A DNA stretch of 64,000 nucleotides from an uncultured Acidobacteriota bacterium (GTDB taxonomy: Bacteria; Acidobacteriota; Blastocatellia; Pyrinomonadales; Pyrinomonadaceae): contig CALMYB010000013.1 of the NCBI GenBank assembly GCA_937873515.1, positions 248,001 to 312,000 of the forward strand. The letters are read 5' to 3'. How positions within the stretch are numbered: position 1 is the stretch's first letter; each line of letters starts with the position of its first letter. The translations under genes and the position numbers were made by a program. Positions 10,882 to 19,952 of this stretch are shown here, in pieces. The notes below the pieces were generated by a model that did not search any database, was not told where the DNA came from, and saw nothing but the letters and a program-made list of their open reading frames with translations.

Positions 10882-11529
10882 ATGATCGACAACACTGAGC
10901 TTGCTGCCCTTCGTCATGATTTTGACCGCGACGGCCTGAGCGAAACGGATGTCAATGCGGATCCGGTCGAACAGTTTCGTCTTTGGCTCGACGCGGCGAT
11001 GAATGCCGGAATTAAGGACGCTAACGCAATGACCGTTTCGACCGTCGGGGATGACGGACGGCCTTCTGCTCGCGTCGTACTGCTCAAATATTTCGACGCA
11101 AAAGGATTCACTTTCTTTACGAATTACGGAAGCAGGAAAGGCCGCGACCTCGATCGCCATCCTTTTGCAGAGTTCCATTTCTTTTGGCCCGACCTCGAAC
11201 GTCAGGTCTCGATCTCGGGACGCGTAGAGAAAGCACCGCGTGAACTGTCTGAAGAGTATTTTCTCTCGCGTCCGATAGAGAGCCGCATCGGCGCTTGGGC
11301 GTCGGACCAAAGCTCCGAGATCGCCTCACGCAAAGCGCTCGAAGAACGTGTCGAGTTCTATAAAGAGGAATTCGGCGAAAACGTGCCGCTGCCCGATTTT
11401 TGGGGCGGCCTGACAATGATGCCCGATCGCTTTGAATTTTGGCAGGGCCGCAAGAGCCGCCTTCACGACCGGATCGTTTACTCGCCGGATGGCCGGGGAA
11501 ATTGGCAGATCTCTCGGCTAGCTCCCTGA
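10882..11529 (+). CDS. pdxH: Pyridoxamine/pyridoxine 5'-phosphate oxidase
   Basis: A 215-aa FMN enzyme that makes pyridoxal 5'-phosphate from PMP or PNP. Recognisable parts are the FMN-binding PSARVVLLKYFDAKGFTFFTN block, the phosphate-contacting SRKGRDL, the split-barrel core FHFFWPDLERQVSISG, and the C-terminal signature EFWQGRKSRLHDRI with RLAP at the very end, as in all PdxH. It starts on the base after the DUF1015 stop. It is the second gene of a tight plus-strand cluster that runs to 14224. Confidence 0.97.
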   Translation: MIDNTELAALRHDFDRDGLSETDVNADPVEQFRLWLDAAMNAGIKDANAMTVSTVGDDGRPSARVVLLKYFDAKGFTFFTNYGSRKGRDLDRHPFAEFHFFWPDLERQVSISGRVEKAPRELSEEYFLSRPIESRIGAWASDQSSEIASRKALEERVEFYKEEFGENVPLPDFWGGLTMMPDRFEFWQGRKSRLHDRIVYSPDGRGNWQISRLAP

Positions 11530-11551
11530 CCCTTGGACAGTACGAGATGCT

Positions 11552-12097
11552 ATGACGACCATACTCGAAACACCGCGGCTCCTGATGCGTCCATTCACGA
11601 TGGATGATCTTCCTTGGCTGATCGAGATGCGAACGGCCGAGGCCGTCTCAAGATATATGGGCGGCTCACGATGGCAGAATCCTGAAGCTCTTCGCAAGCG
11701 AATGGCGTTCTACATCGAGTGCTGGCACAAGTTCGATTTCGGTGTCTGCGGCATGATGTTGAAAGAGACCGGCGAGATGATCGGCACAGCTGGAATTCAA
11801 CCGCTCGAGGACACGGGCGAGGTCGAGGTCGGGTATTCGATCATTGAAAAATATTGGGGCCAGGGCATCGGCTTTGAATGTGCGTTCGCATGGCTCGACC
11901 ATGGGTTTGAGCATCATGGCCTCGAACGCATCGTCGCCGTCGCTCATCCGGACAACAAAGGTTCGCGGCGGATAATGGAAAAATGCGGAATGCAGTACGA
12001 ACGGACCGAGGAACATTATGGCCAAGAGGCGGTCTTCTATGCGGTCTCGCGTGAAAGATTTCGCGACCTGAAGCGCGGACTTGATAACGAGCCTTAG
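11552..12097 (+). CDS. GNAT-family N-acetyltransferase (RimJ/RimL-like)
   Basis: A 181-aa GNAT acetyltransferase of the RimJ/RimL subgroup, which transfers an acetyl group from acetyl-CoA to an amine. It has the typical opening ETPRLLMRPFTMDDL, the acetyl-CoA pyrophosphate loop KYWGQGIGFECA near residues 98-109, and the late HPDNKGSRRIMEKCGM motif. The substrate (protein N-terminus, small amine or antibiotic) cannot be read from the sequence. It lies 22 bp after pdxH and 6 bp before the next gene. Confidence 0.88.
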   Translation: MTTILETPRLLMRPFTMDDLPWLIEMRTAEAVSRYMGGSRWQNPEALRKRMAFYIECWHKFDFGVCGMMLKETGEMIGTAGIQPLEDTGEVEVGYSIIEKYWGQGIGFECAFAWLDHGFEHHGLERIVAVAHPDNKGSRRIMEKCGMQYERTEEHYGQEAVFYAVSRERFRDLKRGLDNEP

Positions 12098-12103
12098 AAT
12101 TCA

Positions 12104-12652
12104 ATGAAGCCGAGTTATCCAAAACTCATTTTCGCGGGCCTTGCCGGGCTCTATTTCCTTTCGATCGCGTACGATCCGATCCAGGGAAGCCTACTGGACA
12201 TCGTCGATCTGCCGATCCACGAAACAGGGCATTTGATCTTTCGCATCCTCGGCGAGTTTATGGGTATCGCGGGCGGTTCGCTCTTTCAAGTGATCCTTCC
12301 CGGGATATTCGTCGGCTATTTTGCTTATCAGGGCAGCCTTTACTCAGCGTCGATGGTGCTCTTTTGGGTAGGGCAGAGCCTATTGAACGTGTGGGTCTAT
12401 GCCGGAGACGCCGTCAAGATGCAGTTAGTGCTGACAAGCGGGCTGACAGGCAGCGAAGGTAGCTTTCACGATTGGAACTATTTGCTTGACACGCTCGGTC
12501 TGTTAAATTCGACTGATAAGGTCGCCGGCGTCATTCGCTTTTTTGGAACGATCGTGATCCTTGCCGCCTTGGCGGGCTCGATCTATTATTCGTGGCCGCG
12601 TACGTCAGATGAAAGTAACTCTCATAACAGGGGCTTCGAGTGGGATAGGTGA
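12104..12652 (+). CDS. Membrane protein with HETGH zinc-protease-like motif
   Basis: A 182-aa integral membrane protein with about four hydrophobic segments (near residues 8-24, 54-76, 80-100 and 143-162). His39-Glu40-Thr41-Gly42-His43 in LPIHETGHLIF is a perfect HExxH in a membrane-proximal helix, as in site-2 (M50) proteases. A later LNVWVYAGD could supply the third ligand, as the LN..x..DG motif does in M50. The protein is shorter than characterised M50 enzymes and I know no named family, so proteolysis is a hypothesis. Its last 44 bp overlap the start of the SDR gene in another frame, suggesting coupled translation. Confidence 0.72.
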   Translation: MKPSYPKLIFAGLAGLYFLSIAYDPIQGSLLDIVDLPIHETGHLIFRILGEFMGIAGGSLFQVILPGIFVGYFAYQGSLYSASMVLFWVGQSLLNVWVYAGDAVKMQLVLTSGLTGSEGSFHDWNYLLDTLGLLNSTDKVAGVIRFFGTIVILAALAGSIYYSWPRTSDESNSHNRGFEWDR

Positions 12653-13397
12653 GGCTTTTGCTCGGCAATTGGCTTCCGACGGCCACGATCTCGTGCTTGT
12701 CGCACGCCGTGAGCAAAATCTTCACGAACTTTGCGACGAATTGATGCTCAAGCACAAGATAATGGCACACTACATCGTCGCCGATCTTGCCGACGAGGAA
12801 GCAGCAAGCAAGATCCTTCTTGAGACCGAGCGGCACGATTTTGAGGTCGATTGGCTAATTAACAATGCGGGCATTGGGTCAGCAGGCGATTTTGCGACGC
12901 TTGATGAAGGCCGCGAGCTAGCGATGATCGATCTGAACATACGCTCGCTTGTCGCTCTAACACACAAGTATCTCGGCCCGATGCGCGAAAGAAAACACGG
13001 CACGATAATTAACGTTTCGAGCGCAGCCGCATTTCAGCCGATCCCTTTTATGGCGACCTATGCGGCGACAAAAGCCTTCGTTTCGTCGTTTTCGGAAGCG
13101 ATCGCCGAGGAGAATCGCAGCTTCGGCATACGCGTGCTCACGCTTTGTCCGGGTTCGACAGAGACGAACTTCTTTGCAGCTTCTGAGATCGAACGGCCGA
13201 TCAAAGTGAAAGGCCAGCAGACAAGCGAACAGGTGGTCGAAACCGCCCTGAAGGCCCTCAAGGCCGGCAAGACGGTCGCTGTCTCGGGAATGACGAACCT
13301 CATCGGAGCTCTTCTTGGGCGGCACGTTCCCCACAGCATAACAACGCGTGCGGTCGCGAAGGCTCTTAGAGGCAGATACCAAAAGACGGAAGAATGA
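12609..13397 (+). CDS. Short-chain dehydrogenase/reductase
   Basis: A 262-aa classical SDR with an NADP(H)-type Rossmann fold. TGASSGIG (residues 7-14) binds the cofactor, with basic residues after the second strand (ARRE) favouring NADP. NNAG, the catalytic serine in INVSSAA, and the YxxxK pair in ATYAATKAF complete the active site. The gene starts at ATG 12609 inside the preceding membrane-protein gene (44-bp overlap); an upstream in-frame extension to 12561 lacks SDR homology. It overlaps the MBL gene by 4 bp (ATGA). Substrate unknown. Confidence 0.92.
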   Translation: MKVTLITGASSGIGEAFARQLASDGHDLVLVARREQNLHELCDELMLKHKIMAHYIVADLADEEAASKILLETERHDFEVDWLINNAGIGSAGDFATLDEGRELAMIDLNIRSLVALTHKYLGPMRERKHGTIINVSSAAAFQPIPFMATYAATKAFVSSFSEAIAEENRSFGIRVLTLCPGSTETNFFAASEIERPIKVKGQQTSEQVVETALKALKAGKTVAVSGMTNLIGALLGRHVPHSITTRAVAKALRGRYQKTEE

Positions 13398-14224
13398 AAT
13401 TCACGGTTCTCGGCAGCGGCTCGACCGGAAATGCGGTGCTCATATCAAGCGGCAAGACACGTGTGCTCGTCGATGCAGGGATGAGCGCCCGCGAGATCGT
13501 TCGACGTATGAACGAGATGGGCGTTGCGGCTGAAGACATCGATGCCGTTCTCGTAACCCACGAACACAGCGACCACGTCGCAGGACTGCGTGTTCTGCTC
13601 CGTTCGATCAAGTGTCCCGTCTATATTTCCGGGGAAACCGAAGAGTCGTATTACCGAACGCGTGCGGGCCGCGAAAATGGTGAAAGCGAAGGTTCAAAGC
13701 GCAAGAACGCACTCGAGGGCCGTACTGTAGAGATCAATTCGAACCGATTTTTCCGTATCGGCGACATTGATTTCGAACCATTCAGCGTTCCTCATGATGC
13801 GGTAGATAATTTTGGATTTTCGGCCGTTTGTGACGGCGTTAAGGTCGCGACCTTGATGGACTTCGGCCATATCAATGACCTGATCCGAGAGAAGCTTCGC
13901 GATTGCGACGCGATCGTCGTCGAATCAAATCACGATCGCGATATGCTGCGTACCTGCCATGTTTATTCCTGGGATCTGAAGCAGCGGATCATGTCCCGGA
14001 CGGGCCATCTCTCTAACGACGATCTTGCCGAGTGGCTTAATCGCGATTTTGACGGCCGAGCACGCAACATCGTGCTTGCACATCTTTCGCAGCGTGCGAA
14101 CGAACCCCACTTGGCGCGTCTTTCCGCCGAGACGGCGCTCGCGATGCGTGCACCTCTCTTTCGCGTTGAGACAAAGATCAGCGTCTCGCAGCCGCAGACG
14201 CCGACCGAATGGATCGAGTTTTAG
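13394..14224 (+). CDS. MBL-fold metallo-hydrolase (WalJ/YycJ-like)
   Basis: A 276-aa metallo-beta-lactamase-fold protein with the full metal motif HEHSDH (residues 56-61), preceded by GSGSTGNAVLI, and followed by later histidine/aspartate ligands in LMDFGH, ESNHD and HLS. This order and the NSTGN-like start resemble WalJ/YycJ-type 5' exonucleases or phosphodiesterases linked to DNA or cell-wall maintenance. It lies at the end of the plus-strand cluster begun at 9658 and overlaps the SDR gene by 4 bp. The next gene is convergent after 9 bp. Confidence 0.87.
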   Translation: MKFTVLGSGSTGNAVLISSGKTRVLVDAGMSAREIVRRMNEMGVAAEDIDAVLVTHEHSDHVAGLRVLLRSIKCPVYISGETEESYYRTRAGRENGESEGSKRKNALEGRTVEINSNRFFRIGDIDFEPFSVPHDAVDNFGFSAVCDGVKVATLMDFGHINDLIREKLRDCDAIVVESNHDRDMLRTCHVYSWDLKQRIMSRTGHLSNDDLAEWLNRDFDGRARNIVLAHLSQRANEPHLARLSAETALAMRAPLFRVETKISVSQPQTPTEWIEF

Positions 14225-14233
14225 CTGCGACTG

Positions 14234-15070
14234 CTAGTTCTTTCCTTTCTCTTCTTTTTTGATCCGTTTTGCCTCGGCCTTTTCGATCGCTTTGGCAACC
14301 CGCTCTGCATCGTTACGGGCGATCAGCGGAAGGATCTCGTCATTGGCAAGCTGTTTAAGAAGCGGCAGCAAATGCGGCGGATCGGGCAGTTCGTTGCTTT
14401 CATAGAGCGATGAAAGACGCGCCATCAAACGCGGCGTTTCGAGCGGCTGGTTCTCACGCGCGACCTGCATCTCGAATTTCCAGATAGCTTCGTTCGAGAT
14501 CCGCCGGTATTCGTCCATCAGGAGTTTTGCGTCGGGATTGTCCGACCAACGGAATGTTGCGGTCCGCGAACGACCGTTCTGCTTGAGCGTGATAGAGATC
14601 GTTCCGGTGGCGACGTTCACCTTTTTTGCATCGTAGTCTTCTGTCGAGTTAACGAAATCAAGCCGGGTAAATGCCGCATTTAGTGTGTTTACGGTTGCGT
14701 CGGACAACTCGATGGGATCGTCCATCGGCTCGTCGAGATCGATCTTTTCGAAAATTATCACACCCTTGCCGGCGTCATCATGCCGGATCTCAATTCGCGG
14801 ATACGTAAATCCCGGACGCTCAAATACGTAGATATGGGTAGCGGCCGTCGCGTTGTGAGCGGAACCCTCTTTATCAGATTCAGATGCGGGACGGCTATTT
14901 AGCTTCGGCGGATCGGCCGAGGGTTCAGGCGTCGATTTCGGTGCCGCGACCACTGCCGTGGGCGGTTTCTTCACGGGCCGCTTTGTCCTTGATCGCTTTC
15001 TTTGTCCGAACGCGGGAGCCGCGGCGACGATGGTCAGCAGTATCAGAAAAATGCCGGTTTTGAGCCTCAT
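14234..15070 (-). CDS. Exported protein of unknown function, basic N-terminal region
   Basis: A 278-aa protein with a signal peptide (residues 1-22, ending AFG-Q) followed by a strongly basic, Pro-rich stretch (about residues 23-45) and an acidic/Ser-rich linker. The folded part (about residues 85-215) has beta-rich segments and a motif FRWSDNPDAKLL. The C-terminus is a Lys/Glu/Ala-rich helix. I do not recognise the family. It is 57 bp downstream of smc on the same strand, so it could be transcribed with it, although the functions appear unrelated. Confidence 0.7.
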   Translation of the reverse strand: MRLKTGIFLILLTIVAAAPAFGQRKRSRTKRPVKKPPTAVVAAPKSTPEPSADPPKLNSRPASESDKEGSAHNATAATHIYVFERPGFTYPRIEIRHDDAGKGVIIFEKIDLDEPMDDPIELSDATVNTLNAAFTRLDFVNSTEDYDAKKVNVATGTISITLKQNGRSRTATFRWSDNPDAKLLMDEYRRISNEAIWKFEMQVARENQPLETPRLMARLSSLYESNELPDPPHLLPLLKQLANDEILPLIARNDAERVAKAIEKAEAKRIKKEEKGKN

Positions 15071-15127
15071 CGATTGAGTTTGATGCGCATTATCTGCGGT
15101 TCGGTTGGCAACGGGTCGCGGGATCGG

Positions 15128-18100
15128 CTACTCGAACTTGACCGAGACGATCTTCGAAACGCCCGGTTCCTGCATCGTAACGCCGTAAAGGGCACGCGCC
15201 GCCTCCATCGTGCGTTTATTATGCGTGATGACGATGAACTGTGTCTTCTCTGCCATATCGGCGATCTTATTCACGAATCTGCCGACATTGGCCTCGTCGA
15301 GCGGCGCATCGACCTCGTCAAGCAGGCAGAACGGCGACGGGCGATACTTGAAGATCGCCATCACGAGAGCGATGGCCGTCATCGCCTTTTCACCGCCTGA
15401 AAGCAGCAGGATGTTCTGCAGGCGTTTGCCCGGCGGCTGTGCGACGACCTCGATACCGGCCTCGAGGATATCGTCCGATTCGAGCAGCGTCATTTGTCCC
15501 TGACCGCCGCCGAAAAGCTCGCGGAAGAATTCCTGGAAGTTCTCGTTGATCGCCTCGAATGCCTGACGAAAACGCTCTCGCGAACGATGTTTGATCTCCT
15601 TCAGAGCTTCTTCGGTCGCGGCAATACTCTGGACGATGTCGTCACGCTGCGTAGTAAGAAAGATCTGGCGTTCCTCTGCCTCAGCGAGTTCTTCGAGAGC
15701 GAGCATATTCAACGCGCCGAAGCCATCAAGGCGTTCGCGAAGCGATTCTGCATCACTGCGGGCCGTTTCAAGGACAAAATCCTCCGCGATCTCGGTCGAA
15801 GCAACAAGGTCCGGAAGCGCGATGTTCAGCTCCTGTTGGCAGTTTTCGCCCGCATTCTTAAGCTCCGTCACAGCCTCGGCCTGCCGCACCTCGATCTCCG
15901 CACGATGGTTCATCGCATCGGCCGTTCGCCGATTTATCTCCGCTAGATCCTCGCTCGACCTGTCGGCATCAGCGCGTGCAAGCGCAAGTGCGTCTATCGC
16001 AGCATCCAGGTCGGCGGTCTCAGCGGCGACTGCGTCGGGAGCGGCAGCGATCTTATCCGTGATCTCCGTTATGGAAGCGTGCAGCGTGCGAAGCTTTTCT
16101 TCTGCTTCAAGAACTTCCGTCCTTTGATTCGTAACGCGCGATTCAAAATCCGTCCGCTGTGCCTCGACCCGTCCAAGTGCCGCCTTTACCGAACGGCGAC
16201 GCTCACCGGACGTCGCTGCGGCCGTACGCTTCTCATTCAGGACCAGATTCGCCGCTTCAAGCGCCGAGCGTTCGGCAAGGAGGGTTGCGGCGACGGTCTC
16301 GAGCGAAGCAGCCGACTCTTTGCGTGCATTCTCGGCAGACGTGCGGTTGTCCGCAGCGTCTGCGATCCGTTCTTCGAGATCGGCGATCTCAGCCGTGGCT
16401 TGCTCGCTCTCTTCGCCGACGACCTTTCTATGGCGTGTTGCGCGGTCGATCTCTTCTTTCGCCGCGTGGAGTTGTATCTCCAGGCCGTGGATGCCGCGAT
16501 CGACCTTGATGAGCAGCGACTGCAGATCGACCGTCTTGCCCTCGAGTTGCACGAGGTCTTCGCGCGCGGTATCGACGGCAGCAATCGCCGCATCGATGCC
16601 CGAGGAAAGTTCTGCGACCTCTGTGGCAAGGATCGTCAGTTCGCGTTTGAATGCGAGCAAAGATTGGTTCGCACCTTCTTCCTGCGTTCCTCCGCCGATC
16701 AGCACACGGCCGCCGATGAGGATGTCGCCTGCGAAACTGACCGCCATCGAGCCCGGAAAAGATGCCGCTCCGGCCAGATCATCGACCAAGATCGCCGACA
16801 TCTCGTTCGGGAACGCTGAACGAAGGACTGCGGCAAATTCGGGCGACACGCCCAAGTAAGATTCGATCGAATTCTGTGCCGGGCTATCGACCGTCGCGTG
16901 AGCGTCGCCGCTGTTGATGAGCAACGCCGTGCGGCCCGCGTTGTTGTCGCGAAGCCAGCTCGAAACGCGTTTTGCATCCGCGAGGGACGAAACAACGATC
17001 GACTCAAGGAAGTTGCCGAACAGTGCTTCGACCGCCTTCTCGGCCTTTTCATCCACCTTCAAATGGTCGGCAAGCACGCCCTTGAATTCGACGCCGATCT
17101 CTTCGGACGCGGCGAAAAGCTTCTGCACTTGCGGAGCATAGACCGCACGCTTTTCCTCAAGCTCGCTTAGCGTATCGAGACGGTGTTTCTTCGCCGCAAA
17201 TTCGTCCGCGAGTCCGCGGTGCGACGATTCAGCCTCGCGCAGATGCTCGCGGGCGTCGCCAGTCTCCTTGAGAAGATCGTTCTTCTCGTTCGTAAGGCTT
17301 TCGAGTTTCGCCCTCTCGGCGGTCAGATTCGCCGAAAGTTCGGCGACCTTCGTTTCGTGATCCTTAAGGTTCTGATCGGCACGGCCCGCCTCCGCCTGGA
17401 GGCCTGTCAGGCGGTTCCGGACCTTTTCAAGATTGATCTCGAGCTGTCTGCCGATCTCGTCGAACCTTTCGGCCGCAGATGTGTGCTGTATCAGCTCCGC
17501 ACGGCTGCTCTCGATCTCAGCCTCGATACGCGTAACTGCAGAGAGCACGCTGCGATGAGCTTCGTTCGCCGTCCGGAGTTCGCCCTCAGCGGCCTCAAGC
17601 TGGGCGAGCTGTTCGCGATCTTCGGCAGCAAGACGTTCAAAGTCTGCCGCGATCGATTCGAGCCTTATCGTGCCCGCTTCGATCTCGCCGTTAAGCGACG
17701 CGATGCGGTCGTTCAGGGTCACGACCTGTTCGCTCTTATAGACGTGTTCGCGTTCGGCCCTGTCGCGTGAAAGCGCGTTGTCCGAGTGGATCTTGCGAAG
17801 TTCAGCGAGCGATTCTTCGGCCCGGCGTGCGGCCTGCGTCGCTTCGCGGGCACCTTCCTCGCCCTTTGTTAATTGCGTACGAAGCGCGTTCTCTTCTTCG
17901 ACCGCCTGCGCGTGTTGTGCCTCAAGCGTCGCCGAAAGTTCAGTAAAATGCTTGCCTTCTGCCGCATAAAGCTGACGCAAAAGTACGCGAAATTCCTCTT
18001 GCAGGATCTTGAAACGACGCGTTTTCGCCGCCTGCCGCCGAAGCGAATTGACACGCGTATCGACCTCGCTCACGATGTCGGTGATACGCGAAAGGTTCGA

Positions 18101-18928
18101 CTTTGCCGAATCAAGCCGCGTTTCTGCAGCACGTTGGCGTGTGCGGAATTTCGAGATGCCGGCGGCCTCTTCGATCAGGTTGCGGCGGTCGGTCGGTTTT
18201 GCGGAAAGGATCTGGCCGATGCGTCCCTGCTCGATGATCGCGTAATGCGAACCCGAAAGTCCCGTGCCCGCAAAAAGGTCCGAAATATCTCGAAGCCTGC
18301 ATGCCTTTCCGTTCAGCAGGTATTCGCTCTCGCCCGAAAGGTAGAGACGGCGCGTGACCGAGACCGCTTCGCCCGGCGCAAAGTCGAGCGCAAAAGAACG
18401 CGGACGCCAGTGGCGTTTCGTCTTTACGCGTGTTTCGACGACCTGCGCCGATCCGACCTGTGCGGCCTTGACGGTCTCGACATCGCCGACCGCAGGCTCT
18501 TCGCCGTCAACCGGAACGATCTCCTCAGAGACGGCATCTTCAACAGCATCTTCCGCGGTCACGCCCTCGATCAGGTCCATATCGACGGCGGCCTCATCGA
18601 TCCCTGTCAGAGCTTCATCAATATCTTCGAGTTCGGGCTCGTCCGAGATTGCGACGGAGTCGTCGCGGACGAGGTGCAGAACGACCTCCGCCATTCCGCC
18701 GGGCTTTCGGTCGCGCGTGCCCGCAAAGACGACATCCTTCATCTCGCCGCCGCGAAGCGATTTTGCGCGCTGCTCGCCCAGGACCCACGAGATCGCGTCA
18801 GAGACGTTCGACTTCCCGCAGCCGTTCGGCCCGACGACGGCAGTTATGCCGCTGCCCGTGAAGACTATCTCCGTGTAGTCGGCAAATGATTTGAAACCGC
18901 TTATTTCAAGCCGCTGAAGTCTAAACAT
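15128..18928 (-). CDS. smc: Chromosome segregation protein SMC with acidic head insertion
   Basis: A 1266-aa structural-maintenance-of-chromosomes ATPase that, with ScpA/ScpB, organises the nucleoid. Walker A (VGPNGCGKSN, residues 32-41) is at the N-terminus. Two long coiled-coil arms flank a hinge with GVLADHLKVDEKAEKAVEALFGNFLESIVV and the glycine-rich IGGRVLIGGG. The C-terminal head has LLSGGEKAMTAIAL and Walker B FCLLDEVDAPLD. Residues about 92-182 are an additional Asp/Glu-rich, low-complexity segment between the first head strands and the conserved VTRRLYLSGESEYLLN; typical SMCs have only a short loop here. A perfect inverted repeat lies two bases before the ATG. scpA and scpB are not in the window. 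Confidence 0.96.
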   Translation of the reverse strand: MFRLQRLEISGFKSFADYTEIVFTGSGITAVVGPNGCGKSNVSDAISWVLGEQRAKSLRGGEMKDVVFAGTRDRKPGGMAEVVLHLVRDDSVAISDEPELEDIDEALTGIDEAAVDMDLIEGVTAEDAVEDAVSEEIVPVDGEEPAVGDVETVKAAQVGSAQVVETRVKTKRHWRPRSFALDFAPGEAVSVTRRLYLSGESEYLLNGKACRLRDISDLFAGTGLSGSHYAIIEQGRIGQILSAKPTDRRNLIEEAAGISKFRTRQRAAETRLDSAKSNLSRITDIVSEVDTRVNSLRRQAAKTRRFKILQEEFRVLLRQLYAAEGKHFTELSATLEAQHAQAVEEENALRTQLTKGEEGAREATQAARRAEESLAELRKIHSDNALSRDRAEREHVYKSEQVVTLNDRIASLNGEIEAGTIRLESIAADFERLAAEDREQLAQLEAAEGELRTANEAHRSVLSAVTRIEAEIESSRAELIQHTSAAERFDEIGRQLEINLEKVRNRLTGLQAEAGRADQNLKDHETKVAELSANLTAERAKLESLTNEKNDLLKETGDAREHLREAESSHRGLADEFAAKKHRLDTLSELEEKRAVYAPQVQKLFAASEEIGVEFKGVLADHLKVDEKAEKAVEALFGNFLESIVVSSLADAKRVSSWLRDNNAGRTALLINSGDAHATVDSPAQNSIESYLGVSPEFAAVLRSAFPNEMSAILVDDLAGAASFPGSMAVSFAGDILIGGRVLIGGGTQEEGANQSLLAFKRELTILATEVAELSSGIDAAIAAVDTAREDLVQLEGKTVDLQSLLIKVDRGIHGLEIQLHAAKEEIDRATRHRKVVGEESEQATAEIADLEERIADAADNRTSAENARKESAASLETVAATLLAERSALEAANLVLNEKRTAAATSGERRRSVKAALGRVEAQRTDFESRVTNQRTEVLEAEEKLRTLHASITEITDKIAAAPDAVAAETADLDAAIDALALARADADRSSEDLAEINRRTADAMNHRAEIEVRQAEAVTELKNAGENCQQELNIALPDLVASTEIAEDFVLETARSDAESLRERLDGFGALNMLALEELAEAEERQIFLTTQRDDIVQSIAATEEALKEIKHRSRERFRQAFEAINENFQEFFRELFGGGQGQMTLLESDDILEAGIEVVAQPPGKRLQNILLLSGGEKAMTAIALVMAIFKYRPSPFCLLDEVDAPLDEANVGRFVNKIADMAEKTQFIVITHNKRTMEAARALYGVTMQEPGVSKIVSVKFE

Positions 18929-18930
18929 CC

Positions 18931-18962
18931 TATAGTGCTCTGGTGGCTATGTGAGCACTATA
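18931..18962 (-). promoter_or_regulatory. Perfect 10-bp inverted repeat at the smc start
   Basis: TATAGTGCTC (18931-18940) and GAGCACTATA (18953-18962) are perfect inverted copies with a 12-nt spacer, ending 2 bp before the smc ATG on the coding strand. No good Shine-Dalgarno sequence is seen besides. If transcribed it would form a hairpin over the ribosome landing site; as DNA it has the shape of a dimeric repressor site. It may therefore regulate smc in either manner. The neighbouring DUF4388 gene ends 30 bp upstream. Confidence 0.55.
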
Positions 18963-18991
18963 TTTTGTAGTTTTGGGGCGAAAAAGTCAAC

Positions 18992-19750
18992 CTATTGAAG
19001 CTCGCCGGAAACATCGCGCAGGCCGTGCTTTTCCGCTCGTTCGTGGTCGAGTTCGGTAAGGACGTCAAGAAGGAAATTCGTGTTGTTCGGCACATTGATG
19101 ACAACGGGGAATTCGTGGTCGGAGGTGGAGAATTCGAACGTGCCGTTTCCGATCTCGACGATCATCCGAAAGGCCGCAACACCGTTATGCCCATTGCATT
19201 CGGCATCGACGATCCGGCCTTCGTTGAACGACACATTTGCAAGGTGGAGATCGCTCTTTACGACGAGAAGACCGGTCATTCTCGAGCTTTCGATGACCTG
19301 AACGGCATCGAAAATCGAGACATATGCTAGATTGCCCGCAAACGTGAGATCCGTGCGAACTACCTGCGACGTCTTCGGTGCGGCGGCAAATTCCGGGCGG
19401 CGTGCCCGACGTATCGCTTCGAGGCCTGGAGCGACCGAGATCCGCGGATCGAGGAGCTTCGCCTCCTGCAGGCGGTCGTACGCCAGATCAAAGTCCTCGC
19501 GGCCTATATAAAGGCTCACAAGTGCGAGGCATTGGCGTGCCGCCTCGTTCAGATTCTTTTGCCGTACGCAGATGTCACGCATCTTTTCACGAAGCCCGAT
19601 CGAACGCGGGCTGCGGTCAATGGCGTCACGAAGCAGGTCGAACGCACGCTCCGGCGAACTGTATTTCACGAAAAGATCGGCGTCAAGAAGAACCGATTCG
19701 ATCGTGGTCTCCGTAAAAGGTGTGGCGGGGTCTGCAACGTACTGGGTCAT
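18992..19750 (-). CDS. TPR/DUF4388 (PATAN) domain protein
   Basis: A 252-aa cytosolic protein with two parts. Residues about 25-110 form TPR-like helical pairs, and residues about 135-225 match DUF4388, also called PATAN, with the typical LTFAGNLAYVSIFDAVQVIE start and TGLLVV.. then ..ISFNEGRIVDA-type pattern. PATAN domains occur in signalling and gliding proteins of Acidobacteriota, Myxococcota and Cyanobacteria and mediate protein interactions. No enzymatic motif is present. It is upstream of smc on the same strand with 63 bp between, possibly in one transcript. Its precise job is unknown. Confidence 0.83.
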   Translation of the reverse strand: MTQYVADPATPFTETTIESVLLDADLFVKYSSPERAFDLLRDAIDRSPRSIGLREKMRDICVRQKNLNEAARQCLALVSLYIGREDFDLAYDRLQEAKLLDPRISVAPGLEAIRRARRPEFAAAPKTSQVVRTDLTFAGNLAYVSIFDAVQVIESSRMTGLLVVKSDLHLANVSFNEGRIVDAECNGHNGVAAFRMIVEIGNGTFEFSTSDHEFPVVINVPNNTNFLLDVLTELDHERAEKHGLRDVSGELQ

Positions 19751-19900
19751 TTGGCGTCTCTCAGAAACAGAACTGGCAGGTGCACAAAGATGTTCAACAT
19801 TACAAGTCTAACATAGACCCAGAGCAATGCGCGCAAGAAAATTTCGATGATCTATTTTTTGTGCGGCACCCAAAGGAGGGTTCTGTTCTTGCACAGAATG

Positions 19901-19927
19901 AAAAAAAGGGCCGGGTAAATCCGGCCC
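19901..19927 (-). terminator. Intrinsic terminator of the TonB receptor gene
   Basis: A perfect 7-bp GC stem GGGCCGG / CCGGCCC with a 6-nt loop (19908-19927) is followed on the minus strand by seven T residues. It stands 25 bp after the stop of the receptor gene ending at 19953. Confidence 0.9.
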
Positions 19928-19952
19928 CTGTAAAAGAAGATCAGCTATGCTT

